The notes under the pieces are model-generated. The model had not been told where the DNA came from. It saw only the letters and a list, made by a program, of their open reading frames with translations, and did not search any database. The position numbers and the translations under genes are program-made. From Mageeibacillus sp. UBA5734 (GTDB lineage Bacteria; Bacillota; Clostridia; Saccharofermentanales; UBA5734), in assembly GCA_002419365.1 (NCBI GenBank), contig DIGA01000033.1:1-20725 (forward strand): a stretch of DNA of 20,725 bases, read 5' to 3'. Shown piece by piece: positions 13,695-20,725 of this stretch (position 1 is the stretch's first letter; every line of letters starts with the position of its first letter).

Positions 13695-15104
13695 TCACTG
13701 GTTGCGTTCGATCAGGAAATCGCGGAATTGGAATCCATGGATGGAGACAGTGTTGTCCAAAGGTTTGATTGTGTAAATCGATTTGCGGTCGCGTCCGTAG
13801 AGGCTGACAAAAATCAGCCGGATCAGGTCATGCCGGGACTCGAGCGGCCACGAGGAGGCCAGGCTGGACTGGCCCACTGCGAGACGGGAAGTGACTTCCA
13901 GGTTGATGTTCTTGTGTGAAAAGCGGCGTCGGCTTCGCTCTTGCACAGCCAGGCGGCGCAGCGCGCGCTCTTCGTCAGACAGGCCGAGGGAGTCGCCGAG
14001 CACTTCCGGCACAGCCATTTTGCGGCTGATCGGCACAGTGTGCAAGGATTCATTGTCGAGGAAGGTTTGCGGGAAAATGTTGAAGATCGCGAGCAACTGT
14101 GGGGTGGCATCGGTTTTCAAATCCACATCTGGTTCGGCATTGAAGCCGTCGGCCATGAGCGCAAGGATGCGTGTGATCTTGCCCTCAGCGTTGTTGGTAT
14201 TGGAGAGGAGGAACTTGGCCCTGGCCACAGCACTGCCCATGTAGCGGGTATGTTTGAAGTCGATCTCGGCAATAATCTCGTCATAATTGCGAAAAGCGGT
14301 CATGACGCCGAGGATCCGCTCCCGCAGGAAGCGGCTGGCGGCCAGTTCGTCAGGCAGCTGCTCGATTTCGCGGCAGCCTTGGATGGCGCGGTTGAACACG
14401 GCTTCGTCGTGGAGAATGGTGCTGAGCCGGTCGAGGATCGTGTTGCGGAAGTAGGAAATGTTGTCGCTGGTCTTGATCCGGTGGTAGGCTTTGGAACCGA
14501 TGTCTTTATGGTAGACAAAGAAGTCCTGCACGATCTCAGCAGCGGATTTCTCATGGGTAATCGCCTCGATGTGCTTTTTGATGCTTGAATTGAGCTTCTT
14601 GAGCCCGATCATCAGTTCCTCAGTGTTTTCATGCACCCGTTTAATGATGTATTCATACGGCTTGGCATACCCTTCCTGGTTTACCAGCGTCGCATGGATC
14701 TGGGAGACCAGGCTCTGATATTCGGTCTCTTCGTTGCGGATCATGCGGTTGAAAGACTCAATCAGGGTAGCGGAATAGTCGAACAGGTTGACTTTTGTCT
14801 TATAGTCGTTGGCGGTTTCGAATTCGATCCAGCCACTTTCACGCAAGCGCCGCAGGATAGCATTAGCTTTAGCCCGCGAATCGCTGGCGACCTCGGTCTC
14901 GTCTTCGTCAAAAACAAGTTCTGCAGCCGGCTGCTCGTCAAAATAGCGCTCGAGCACCTCGATGATGACCTCTTTGTCCACGCCAAATGACAGTTCCGAG
15001 CGGTAGGTGTTGTAGATCGACAACAAACAGTCAACATAGGTTGCTTTGTTTTTACTGGTCAGTGGCTTGAAAAAGCCATCAGGAACGACCTGGAATAAAT
15101 GCAT
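13695..15104 (-). CDS. jetA: Wadjet subunit JetA (kleisin-like)
   Basis: A 469-residue protein in the position of JetA, the MukF/kleisin-like subunit that bridges JetC heads. The N-terminus, MHLFQVVPDGFFKPLTSKNK followed by a helical YVDCLLSIYNTYRSELS, resembles the JetA family of type II/III Wadjet rather than the DUF3375 protein of type I. A winged-helix segment follows (residues 80-110), then long helices, and a C-terminal winged-helix-like part. It is the first gene of the jetABCD operon. AAGGTGA lies just before ATG 15104. A palindromic repeat lies about 90 bases upstream. The exact Wadjet type could not be settled by eye. Confidence 0.88.
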   Translation of the reverse strand: MHLFQVVPDGFFKPLTSKNKATYVDCLLSIYNTYRSELSFGVDKEVIIEVLERYFDEQPAAELVFDEDETEVASDSRAKANAILRRLRESGWIEFETANDYKTKVNLFDYSATLIESFNRMIRNEETEYQSLVSQIHATLVNQEGYAKPYEYIIKRVHENTEELMIGLKKLNSSIKKHIEAITHEKSAAEIVQDFFVYHKDIGSKAYHRIKTSDNISYFRNTILDRLSTILHDEAVFNRAIQGCREIEQLPDELAASRFLRERILGVMTAFRNYDEIIAEIDFKHTRYMGSAVARAKFLLSNTNNAEGKITRILALMADGFNAEPDVDLKTDATPQLLAIFNIFPQTFLDNESLHTVPISRKMAVPEVLGDSLGLSDEERALRRLAVQERSRRRFSHKNINLEVTSRLAVGQSSLASSWPLESRHDLIRLIFVSLYGRDRKSIYTIKPLDNTVSIHGFQFRDFLIERNQ

Positions 15105-15139
15105 CTTTCACCTTGAGCGCCAGTTTTCGCAATGGATTA

Positions 15140-15145
15140 ATCATA
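15140..15145 (-). promoter_or_regulatory. Candidate -10 box for the jet operon
   Basis: On the minus strand TATGAT occurs 35 bases before the jetA start. The matching -35 position reads TCGCCA, a poor fit, so this is a weak prediction. It lies between the gene and palindromic element copy 2. Confidence 0.3.
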
Positions 15146-15190
15146 GCGCAAACTGCCTTGCCTGGCGAGTGGCCCAGTCAGGGCGAAATC

Positions 15191-15256
15191 CCTACGCGAT
15201 CTGGCCCCATCAAATGGTGCATGTTCAGGCAAAACGATGGGGCCAGTTAGCGTAGG
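15191..15256. repeat. Dispersed palindromic element, copy 2
   Basis: The left arm 15191-15211 begins CCTACGCGATCTGGCCCC. The right arm 15236-15256 ends GGCCAGTTAGCGTAGG. The arms pair over 21 bases with two mismatches around a 24-base loop. The first 24 bases are identical to copy 3. It lies upstream of the jet operon and before the decayed region. Confidence 0.85.
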
Positions 15257-15396
15257 AAATCGACACAATGGTATGATTAACACGTACATCCAACCCGATC
15301 AGGGAAATCCTGATCTCCGGTGCGATCCAGGAATTATAAAACAGGCCTCTTGGCAATTGTTGTGAAATGGACCCTTGTCGTACATGATAGAGGTAG

Positions 15397-15660
15397 AAAG
15401 CGAGCCGATCCACGCGCTTTTTTCAACTGATTTTTTAACTGGTGATCGGAGCAGCGTTGCTGGGACTGATCTTGCTGGGGCTGACTGGCCATTTTTGAAC
15501 TCTACTGGATCACTCATGAAGCGATCGGCTGGGATAACTTGGCGCTGTTCAATTAAAACGATGAGACCGGGCGAGTGGTAGAAGCGACCTATGAAATGCC
15601 GGGGGGATGCTCATGGACGATGTCATCCAAGGCAGCATGACTCAGGCGGATTGCAATACT
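15397..15660 (+). pseudogene. Decayed fragment of a small membrane protein
   Basis: A plus-strand frame from 15397 encodes a basic start and a hydrophobic helix (LVIGAALLGLILLGLTG) broken by stops at 15436 and 15496. The next frame continues with ELYWITHEAIGWDNLALFN, a stop at 15554, then NDETGRVVEATYEMPGG. Such a series of protein-like pieces interrupted by stops suggests a dead gene, but no family was recognised. The stretch 15261-15396 shows nothing else that can be supported. Confidence 0.35.
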
Positions 15661-15679
15661 TTGTAAACCGTGCAATAAT
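15651..15679 (+). promoter_or_regulatory. Promoter of the diguanylate cyclase gene
   Basis: TTGCAA (15651-15656) and AATAAT (15674-15679) are separated by 17 bases, with TGC in front of the -10 box (extended -10). Transcription would start near 15686, about 35 bases before the ATG. Confidence 0.55.
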
Positions 15680-15720
15680 AACAGCATTAACACTAGAAAT
15701 CTGTGGCTGTAAGGTCTGAC

Positions 15721-17937
15721 ATGAAAATAACACGATTCTGTCTCATCTCGACTCTGATCATCGTGGTTGTCGCTTGCATTGGCCTTTTAGTTTCAGGGGA
15801 AAAGCTACAGAACCTTCCAGCTAGCGATGATTCATTAGACATGGGACAATTGCAGCCTGGATATCAGGTTAAACTTCAGGATAGCTGGGAATTTCATGCT
15901 CAACAGCTATACGATGACCTCCCGTCCGAACCCACTCGAGTGGAAAGCAGTTCCAGTGAAAATCTGCCGCTACTGGTCAAAGTGCCCCACTCTTTTAAAA
16001 CCAGCCAACTCTATTCAAATCCATCTTTTGGTTACGGAACCTATCGGCTCAATCTGGTTGGTCTGAACCCAGACGTTGATTATGGGATCTTCATCCAGGA
16101 AGAGTCGACTGCCTATCGCTTGCGGGTGAATGGCCAAGTCATGATCGAATCTGGCCAAGTAGGCAGGCGTGCGTCTGATTACCAGCCTGGTTTGAACCCG
16201 CGCTGGGCCATTTTCCGTGCCGATCCCGCCGGACGTGCCGAATTGGCCATTGAGCTGTCAAACTATGATGACCCCAGGGGCGGGTTTTGGTCCGTGCCAA
16301 AAATCGGGCGCGCCCACGACATCCTGAACGCCTATGGCCGCGAACAAATGGTCGAAATGTTCCTCTTCACTGCCAATTTAATCATGAGCCTGATCTTTGT
16401 CGCCCTGTATGCCAAATCCAAACAAGACAGACACATTTTATGGCTGGCGATCTTCACTTTTTTGATTGGCTTTCGCATTCTGTTATCCGGAAACAAGGTG
16501 ATCTCATCTTTCTATCCATTCCTCAACTGGAACCAGTCGATCCGCCTGTTATATCTGATCGGATTTTTGCTGTTGCCGATTTTCCTTTGGATGCTGCAAG
16601 CCATGCACTACAGCAACCCTCTCAAAATCATCCATCTTGCAGCTGTCCTGTTGTCTGTGGTTCCCGCCGGCCTGACCATCCTCGCGCCTGTGGAAATCTT
16701 TCTGGGCTATTATGAAATCTACAGATACCTGATTGTCCTGGCGGCGCTGTACACCATTTACGTCATCAGCCAGGGTATTCGTTCTCGCAAGCCCGGGGCA
16801 GAAATCATCGTCCTGGCCTTTTCTTTTCTGGTTGCCGGGACCTTGGTGGAAGTGTTCTGGGGCGTCGATCGCAATCCATACAGTGTGGCTTTTTCAACAT
16901 TAGCCATGATTGGACTTTTTTTGCTGGTCCAGATCGAAAAATTTCACACCATCAATACCATCAAGGAAAATCTGGAAACAGAAATCATCCTGGACCAGCT
17001 GACGGGGGCGTTCAATCGACAATACCTTGAACATCATCTGGAGCAAATCATCCTGGAATATGAACGCCACGCGCAACCACTTTCCCTGATCTTGATGGAT
17101 CTGGATCATTTCAAGCGGATTAATGACAAGTTCGGGCATGACATGGGCGATCAAGTCTTGGCCAAAACTGTGGCCACGGTCAAGGATGTGATCCGGTCGA
17201 CCGATCCGGTCATTCGCTGGGGCGGCGAAGAATTCCTGATCTTGGCCAGGAATTCAGATCTCTTTGGAGCCGGCATTCTGGCTGAAAAAATCAGGCTGGC
17301 ATTAGCCGAGACAGATTTCGGTCCGGCCGAGAACATGACTGCCAGTTTCGGGGTGACTGAACGCTTCTTTGCAGAACCGACCGACATCTGGTTCAAAAGA
17401 ACCGATCTGGCGCTGTACCAGGCAAAGAATTCCGGCAGGAATCAAGTTGCAGCCTGGAATCCCAATGACCCGTTGCCGATCCAGCTCCATCGGATCGAAT
17501 GGCAGCCAGGGTGGGATTGTTGTGACGTCCGCATCAATCAGGAACATCGCCATCTGAACGTTCTTGCCAACCAATTAATCGATGCTTTGTCCCGGGGGGA
17601 AAACGAAACAGCCATCCAGCGACGGCTTCACGAGATGATGGATCATCTGGCCAATCATTTCGATCATGAAGAAGAACTCTTGAAAGAGAAGGGTTATCCT
17701 GACCTTGAACAGCATGCCCAGAAACATCTGGATCTTTTAACCGAGGCTTCTGAGCTCCTCACGAATCACAGGGAGAAACGGCTGGACCAAAAGGAACTGG
17801 TTTCGGCGATGATTGGCAAAATGGTCCTGGGACATCTATTGATTACAGATTCCAACTTTTTTTCCTATCTTCAGAGAGATCAGAAACGCACCTCGTTCAA
17901 ATTCGCACTGAGTAAAATTCAATCTTTAGAGCCATAA
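15721..17937 (+). CDS. Membrane diguanylate cyclase: 7TMR-DISM-like sensor, GGDEF, hemerythrin
   Basis: A 738-residue protein predicted to make cyclic di-GMP. An N-terminal membrane segment (residues 5-25) leads to an extracytoplasmic beta-rich domain (about 40-215). A block of seven or so hydrophobic helices (about 220-410) fits the 7TMR-DISM architecture. The GGDEF domain follows: LDQLTGAFNR, DLDHFKRINDKFGHDMGD and the active site GGEEF at 501-505. An RxxD inhibitory site (R492, D495) lies five residues before it. The C-terminus is a bacteriohemerythrin domain with all seven expected diiron ligands: H609, H646, E650, H665, H669, H705 and D710. This suggests that cyclase activity is tuned by oxygen or redox state. 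ATG 15721 follows AAGG by six bases. Confidence 0.92.
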   Translation: MKITRFCLISTLIIVVVACIGLLVSGEKLQNLPASDDSLDMGQLQPGYQVKLQDSWEFHAQQLYDDLPSEPTRVESSSSENLPLLVKVPHSFKTSQLYSNPSFGYGTYRLNLVGLNPDVDYGIFIQEESTAYRLRVNGQVMIESGQVGRRASDYQPGLNPRWAIFRADPAGRAELAIELSNYDDPRGGFWSVPKIGRAHDILNAYGREQMVEMFLFTANLIMSLIFVALYAKSKQDRHILWLAIFTFLIGFRILLSGNKVISSFYPFLNWNQSIRLLYLIGFLLLPIFLWMLQAMHYSNPLKIIHLAAVLLSVVPAGLTILAPVEIFLGYYEIYRYLIVLAALYTIYVISQGIRSRKPGAEIIVLAFSFLVAGTLVEVFWGVDRNPYSVAFSTLAMIGLFLLVQIEKFHTINTIKENLETEIILDQLTGAFNRQYLEHHLEQIILEYERHAQPLSLILMDLDHFKRINDKFGHDMGDQVLAKTVATVKDVIRSTDPVIRWGGEEFLILARNSDLFGAGILAEKIRLALAETDFGPAENMTASFGVTERFFAEPTDIWFKRTDLALYQAKNSGRNQVAAWNPNDPLPIQLHRIEWQPGWDCCDVRINQEHRHLNVLANQLIDALSRGENETAIQRRLHEMMDHLANHFDHEEELLKEKGYPDLEQHAQKHLDLLTEASELLTNHREKRLDQKELVSAMIGKMVLGHLLITDSNFFSYLQRDQKRTSFKFALSKIQSLEP

Positions 17938-17940
17938 GTT

Positions 17941-17971
17941 AAGCCCCGGCTGCACAAAAGCCGGGGCTTTT
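17941..17971. terminator. Bidirectional terminator between the cyclase and GH3 genes
   Basis: AAGCCCCGGC (17941-17950) pairs with GCCGGGGCTT (17960-17969) around a 9-base loop. A short T run follows on the plus strand, ending the cyclase transcript. On the minus strand the same hairpin lies after the GH3 stop, though with a poorer T run. Confidence 0.88.
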
Positions 17972-18013
17972 CAATGATCAGGGAATTTTCCGATTTAGTG
18001 AACTGGCGCCACA
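17969..18013. repeat. 45-bp direct repeat, copy B (3' end of the GH3 gene)
   Basis: This is the partner of the segment at 8638-8682 (41/45 identical). Here it spans the GH3 stop codon and the last codons (VAPVH) and joins directly to the terminator hairpin, so this is probably the original context of the sequence. Confidence 0.85.
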
Positions 18014-20196
18014 AACGGCGTATCTTCGCTCGATGTCCCGAGATAGACCGTATACTCACCCGGTTTGACCACGAAATCGTGGGCGGCACAATCCCAGACA
18101 CCCAGCGGATGGTGGGTGGCCGCTGGATCGATCGTGAGGGTCAGCTCGCGGGACTGGCCGGGTTCGAGGAAGACCTTCTCGAACGCGACCAGGCGCTTGG
18201 GCGGCTGGCCGGCGACGGGGATGCCCAGGTAGACCTGGACGACTTCGGCTCCGGCGACTGGGCCGGTGTTTTTGACCGTGATTTTCACGGTGATGGGCGT
18301 TGAGCCATCGAATGTCTGCGGCGCCACTGCGAAACCAGAAAGCTCGAAGGTGGTATAGGACAGGCCGAATCCGAACGGAAACAGCGGCTTTTTGCCCTGC
18401 GACTGGAACCAGCGGTAGCCCATGTTGAGGCCTTCGGAGTAATGGATGACCGGGAAGCCTTCACCCTCATCGATACCGGGGTAACGCTCCGGACGGCCCG
18501 CGTAGAGCAAGTCATCTTCGCTGGCAGCATAGGTGGTCGGGACTTTGCCGGACGGATTGACCTTGCCAAAGAGCAAATCGGCAACCACGTGGCCATCTTC
18601 AGTGCCCTGGTTCCAGGCCTCGAGCACGACTTTGGCCTGGTCGATCCAGGGCATCAACACGGGGCTGGAATTTTTCAGGACCAGCACGGTGCTGGGATTG
18701 ACCGGCAAAAGGTCCGTGAGCATCTGGTTCTGGTTGTTGGCCAGGTTCGGGCTGGGCAGATCGGCGCCTTCGGATGCGACCGAACCGGCCATCAGGATGA
18801 CCAGGTCAGCCTGTCGGGCGGCCTCACGCGCGGCGGCGAGATTCGACAGGTCCTTGTCGACGGTGAATTTGGCCACGGATGCTGCGGAGCCGAGCTCGCG
18901 CAGGATGTCCTCCATCCCTTCCACCGGCGCAACCGTGTAGAGCGGGGTGACCTTGGACGAGCCACCGCCACCGTTGCAGGCCTGGTCGACGAATTCAGCC
19001 TGGCCGATGATGACGATGCTGGCGTAGGCTTGGGCATCGAGTGGCAGGACCTGGCCTTCGTTTTTCAACAGGACCGCGCAGTTGGCACCGATGGTGCGTG
19101 AACGTGCACCATGGGCCTGGGCATCGATCACGCCAGGATTATACGGCCGTTCAAACTGGCCGAAGCGGAACATCTGGGTGAAGCGGCGCACCAGGGCCCG
19201 GTCCACGGTCTGGATCTCGAGGCTCGTGTCCTCGAGTGCATTCTTGATATTGGTTTCGCTGAGCCACTTGCCATCCGGCATTTCGTGATCCATGCCCGCT
19301 GACAGGGACGCTGCACACGAGCGGCAGGACCAGAAATCTGACTGGACATAGCCGGTAAAGCCCCAGTCGCGGCGCAGGACATCATGGAGCGTATAGCGGT
19401 TCTCAGTCGCGTAGGTGCCGCGGATGCGGTTGTAGGAGCTCATCATCGCCGCGATGTCGCCATCCTTGACCAGCATCTCAAATGGCAGCAGATACAACTC
19501 GCGCAGGACGTTTTCATCGACTTCGACACTGGTGCGGAAACGCTCGTATTCCTGGTCGTTGACGACGTAGTGCTTGCCCATGGCGATGACATCATGGGCC
19601 TGGATCGCCCGGGTCACGGCCACACCCATGACGCCAGACAGATAAGGATCTTCCGAAAAATATTCAAAATTGCGGCCGGCGATGGGTGTACGGTGCAGGC
19701 AGACGCCGGGGCCCTCCAGCACATGCTGGCCGAGGGTCGCCGTCTCGGAGCCGATGATATCGCCGTAGTCGCTGGCCAAAGCCGGGTCGAATCCGGCCGC
19801 GAGGGCAATCGACATCGGCAGGGCCGTCGCAGCCGGGCTGGGATGGCCATCGCCCATGCCAACACCGACCGGGCCATTCGTGATCCGGAAACGCGGGATG
19901 CCCAGCTCGTCAATGCCCTTGACATGGCGCTGGACCTGGAGCTGGGCCATCAGGCGGTCCTGCTCCTCCGGACTCATCGCCGCCATCTGGTCAGCCGTCG
20001 GCAAGGCGTAGATATTGATCGTGTTCATGGAGCCATGCAGCTGGGCAATTTTCTGCTCAAGACTCATGGCGGCGACGAGCTTTTCCGCGCGCTCCCGCGG
20101 GGTCAGGGAGCGGTCCATCCAGGGCCAATCCTGCCTGGATTCAGCAGTTTCGGTTATCTTGTCCGGTGTGGGATGGGTGCTAAGATCGTTCATCAT
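17995..20196 (-). CDS. Glycoside hydrolase family 3 (beta-glucosidase-like)
   Basis: A 733-residue GH3 enzyme that would release sugars from beta-linked oligosaccharides or glycosides. The N-terminal TIM-barrel domain has the family KH motif (MGKHYVVNDQEYERF, K208/H209) and the nucleophile in TGYVQSDFW (D287; most relatives have SDW). The C-terminal sandwich (CAVLLKNEGQVLPL onward) and a fibronectin-III-like domain (near 615-730) follow, as in beta-glucosidases of the BglX group. No signal peptide is present, so it probably acts in the cytoplasm on imported sugars. The start ATG 20196 has AAAGGAAAGG upstream, with a second ATG right behind. The substrate is not predictable from motifs. Confidence 0.93.
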   Translation of the reverse strand: MMNDLSTHPTPDKITETAESRQDWPWMDRSLTPRERAEKLVAAMSLEQKIAQLHGSMNTINIYALPTADQMAAMSPEEQDRLMAQLQVQRHVKGIDELGIPRFRITNGPVGVGMGDGHPSPAATALPMSIALAAGFDPALASDYGDIIGSETATLGQHVLEGPGVCLHRTPIAGRNFEYFSEDPYLSGVMGVAVTRAIQAHDVIAMGKHYVVNDQEYERFRTSVEVDENVLRELYLLPFEMLVKDGDIAAMMSSYNRIRGTYATENRYTLHDVLRRDWGFTGYVQSDFWSCRSCAASLSAGMDHEMPDGKWLSETNIKNALEDTSLEIQTVDRALVRRFTQMFRFGQFERPYNPGVIDAQAHGARSRTIGANCAVLLKNEGQVLPLDAQAYASIVIIGQAEFVDQACNGGGGSSKVTPLYTVAPVEGMEDILRELGSAASVAKFTVDKDLSNLAAAREAARQADLVILMAGSVASEGADLPSPNLANNQNQMLTDLLPVNPSTVLVLKNSSPVLMPWIDQAKVVLEAWNQGTEDGHVVADLLFGKVNPSGKVPTTYAASEDDLLYAGRPERYPGIDEGEGFPVIHYSEGLNMGYRWFQSQGKKPLFPFGFGLSYTTFELSGFAVAPQTFDGSTPITVKITVKNTGPVAGAEVVQVYLGIPVAGQPPKRLVAFEKVFLEPGQSRELTLTIDPAATHHPLGVWDCAAHDFVVKPGEYTVYLGTSSEDTPFVAPVH

Positions 20197-20646
20197 CTCG
20201 GTTACCTTTCCTTTCGTGTGTTACGGACGCGAGCGCAGAGCGGGCTTTTCGCCAGATTGGTTGATCGACAGCATTCAAGAGCAATCATGTTTATTGTTTA
20301 AGTTTAGGATTGATCCCAAATGATGTCAAACTAATCGTGCTTAAAATCGTTGCATCAGAAGACGGTTGGAGTATCAGGTCCGAACTCCCTACGCGATCTG
20401 GCCCCATCAAACAGGGTGAAATTGATCCATTTGGTCAGGCCAGTCAGCGTAGGAGGTTCACTATTACGTCGAACTCATACATGGTTTGGCATCTTTGCCG
20501 AAGCATCCGCTGATTGTAGATTCTTTAGTCCAGGAGCTTACCCGGACTCCGTCAAATCACACGGCACGGCAGCTGTACACCAAAATTTCACCTCTATTTT
20601 ACAAGATGCTTAATATTCCCTAACGATCTCACGCTATGATGAGTAC
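20197..20646. other. Intergenic region upstream of the GH3 gene
   Basis: No supportable gene was found on either strand. It should hold the GH3 promoter (minus strand), but no clear -35/-10 pair could be chosen. It contains palindromic element copy 3 and, at 20635-20640, a TATGAT box facing the partial gene at the window end. Confidence 0.5.
20388..20453. repeat. Dispersed palindromic element, copy 3
   Basis: The left arm 20388-20411 starts CCTACGCGATCTGGCCCC and is identical to copy 2 over 24 bases. The right arm 20430-20453 ends GGCCAGTCAGCGTAGG. Pairing is imperfect in the middle, but the outer CCTACGC/GCGTAGG and inner CTGGCC/GGCCAG blocks are exact. It lies about 190 bases upstream of the GH3 start. 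Confidence 0.82.
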
Positions 20647-20725
20647 ATGGTCAGCACACGAACTGACCAGATGCTCTTCTTCCTTCATATAGAGACCAAG
20701 GCAAAGATCCCCAGCGAACAGATGC
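20647..20725 (+). CDS. Possible start of a regulator gene (3' part outside window)
   Basis: An open frame from ATG 20647 runs to the window end: MVSTRTDQMLFFLHI, then ETKAKIPSEQM. The pattern is reminiscent of the first helix-turn-helix of PRD/BglG-type or other HTH_11 regulators, but the piece is too short to be sure. No good ribosome binding site precedes it. A TATGAT box at 20635-20640 would put the transcript start at about the ATG, which would make the message leaderless. Confidence 0.35.
   Translation, partial: MVSTRTDQMLFFLHIETKAKIPSEQM

Noticed and set aside
15225..15413. A 62-codon open frame on the minus strand upstream of jetA
   Set aside because: It runs into palindromic element copy 2, has no good ribosome binding site and resembles no protein.
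19384..20301. A 305-codon open frame on the plus strand
   Set aside because: It is antisense to the N-terminal half of the GH3 gene, which has its catalytic motifs.
3745..20453. The three palindromic elements as a CRISPR array
   Set aside because: The copies are thousands of bases apart, differ in sequence and have no cas genes nearby.

Overview
The window (20.7 kb, fairly GC-rich) looks like the chromosome of a Bacillota, probably Clostridia-like, bacterium. Most genes carry strong GGAGG-type ribosome binding sites. The gene families are typical of that group: a PfoR-like PTS IIC protein, a COG2426 membrane protein, an MhqR-type MarR regulator, an AraC/GyrI-type regulator and a double-glycine leader peptide. 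No rRNA, tRNA, transposase or phage gene is visible. Taxonomy is inferred from gene content only.

Layout: (1) 1-2418, plus strand: the 3' part of a metallophosphoesterase, a small COG2426 membrane protein and a PfoR-like membrane protein, closely spaced and probably one operon. (2) 2422-2979: a thioredoxin-type arsenate reductase (ArsC) with its own promoter. (3) 2991-3620, minus strand: a short peptide gene with a GG leader (35 aa), followed by the wreck of a SpoIIE/RsbU-like sensor phosphatase carrying two frame changes and a deleted catalytic domain. (4) 3887-5856, plus strand: a quinone/electrophile-stress operon of MarR (MhqR-like), pirin and WrbA, with two operator palindromes lying on the promoter and a terminator at the end. 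(5) 5937-7766: a CrtI-like FAD oxidoreductase with an unusual C-terminal GltD-type iron-sulphur-like domain. (6) 7812-8469, minus strand: an AraC/GyrI-domain regulator broken by an internal deletion. (7) 8640-15104, minus strand: a complete four-gene Wadjet (JetABCD) plasmid-defence operon. (8) 15261-15660: a decayed membrane-protein remnant. (9) 15721-17937, plus strand: a membrane diguanylate cyclase with a 7TMR-DISM-like sensor and a C-terminal hemerythrin domain. (10) 17995-20196, minus strand: a GH3 glycoside hydrolase. (11) 20647-end: possible start of a regulator gene.

Two kinds of repeat cut across this layout. A 65-70 bp palindromic element occurs three times (3745-3810, 15191-15256, 20388-20453), each time in an upstream intergenic region (before marR, jetA and the GH3 gene). 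Separately, a 45-bp direct repeat (41/45 identical) covers the 3' ends of jetD and the GH3 gene, suggesting that the downstream boundary of the Wadjet operon was formed by recombination with, or copying of, a terminator-proximal segment.

The main known system is Wadjet, whose Jet proteins form an SMC complex that detects and cuts small circular DNA. The less familiar items are the palindromic repeat family, the GG peptide beside the dead phosphatase, the CrtI plus Fer4_20-like fusion, and the cyclase with a complete set of diiron ligands. I did not find a clearly new multigene system.
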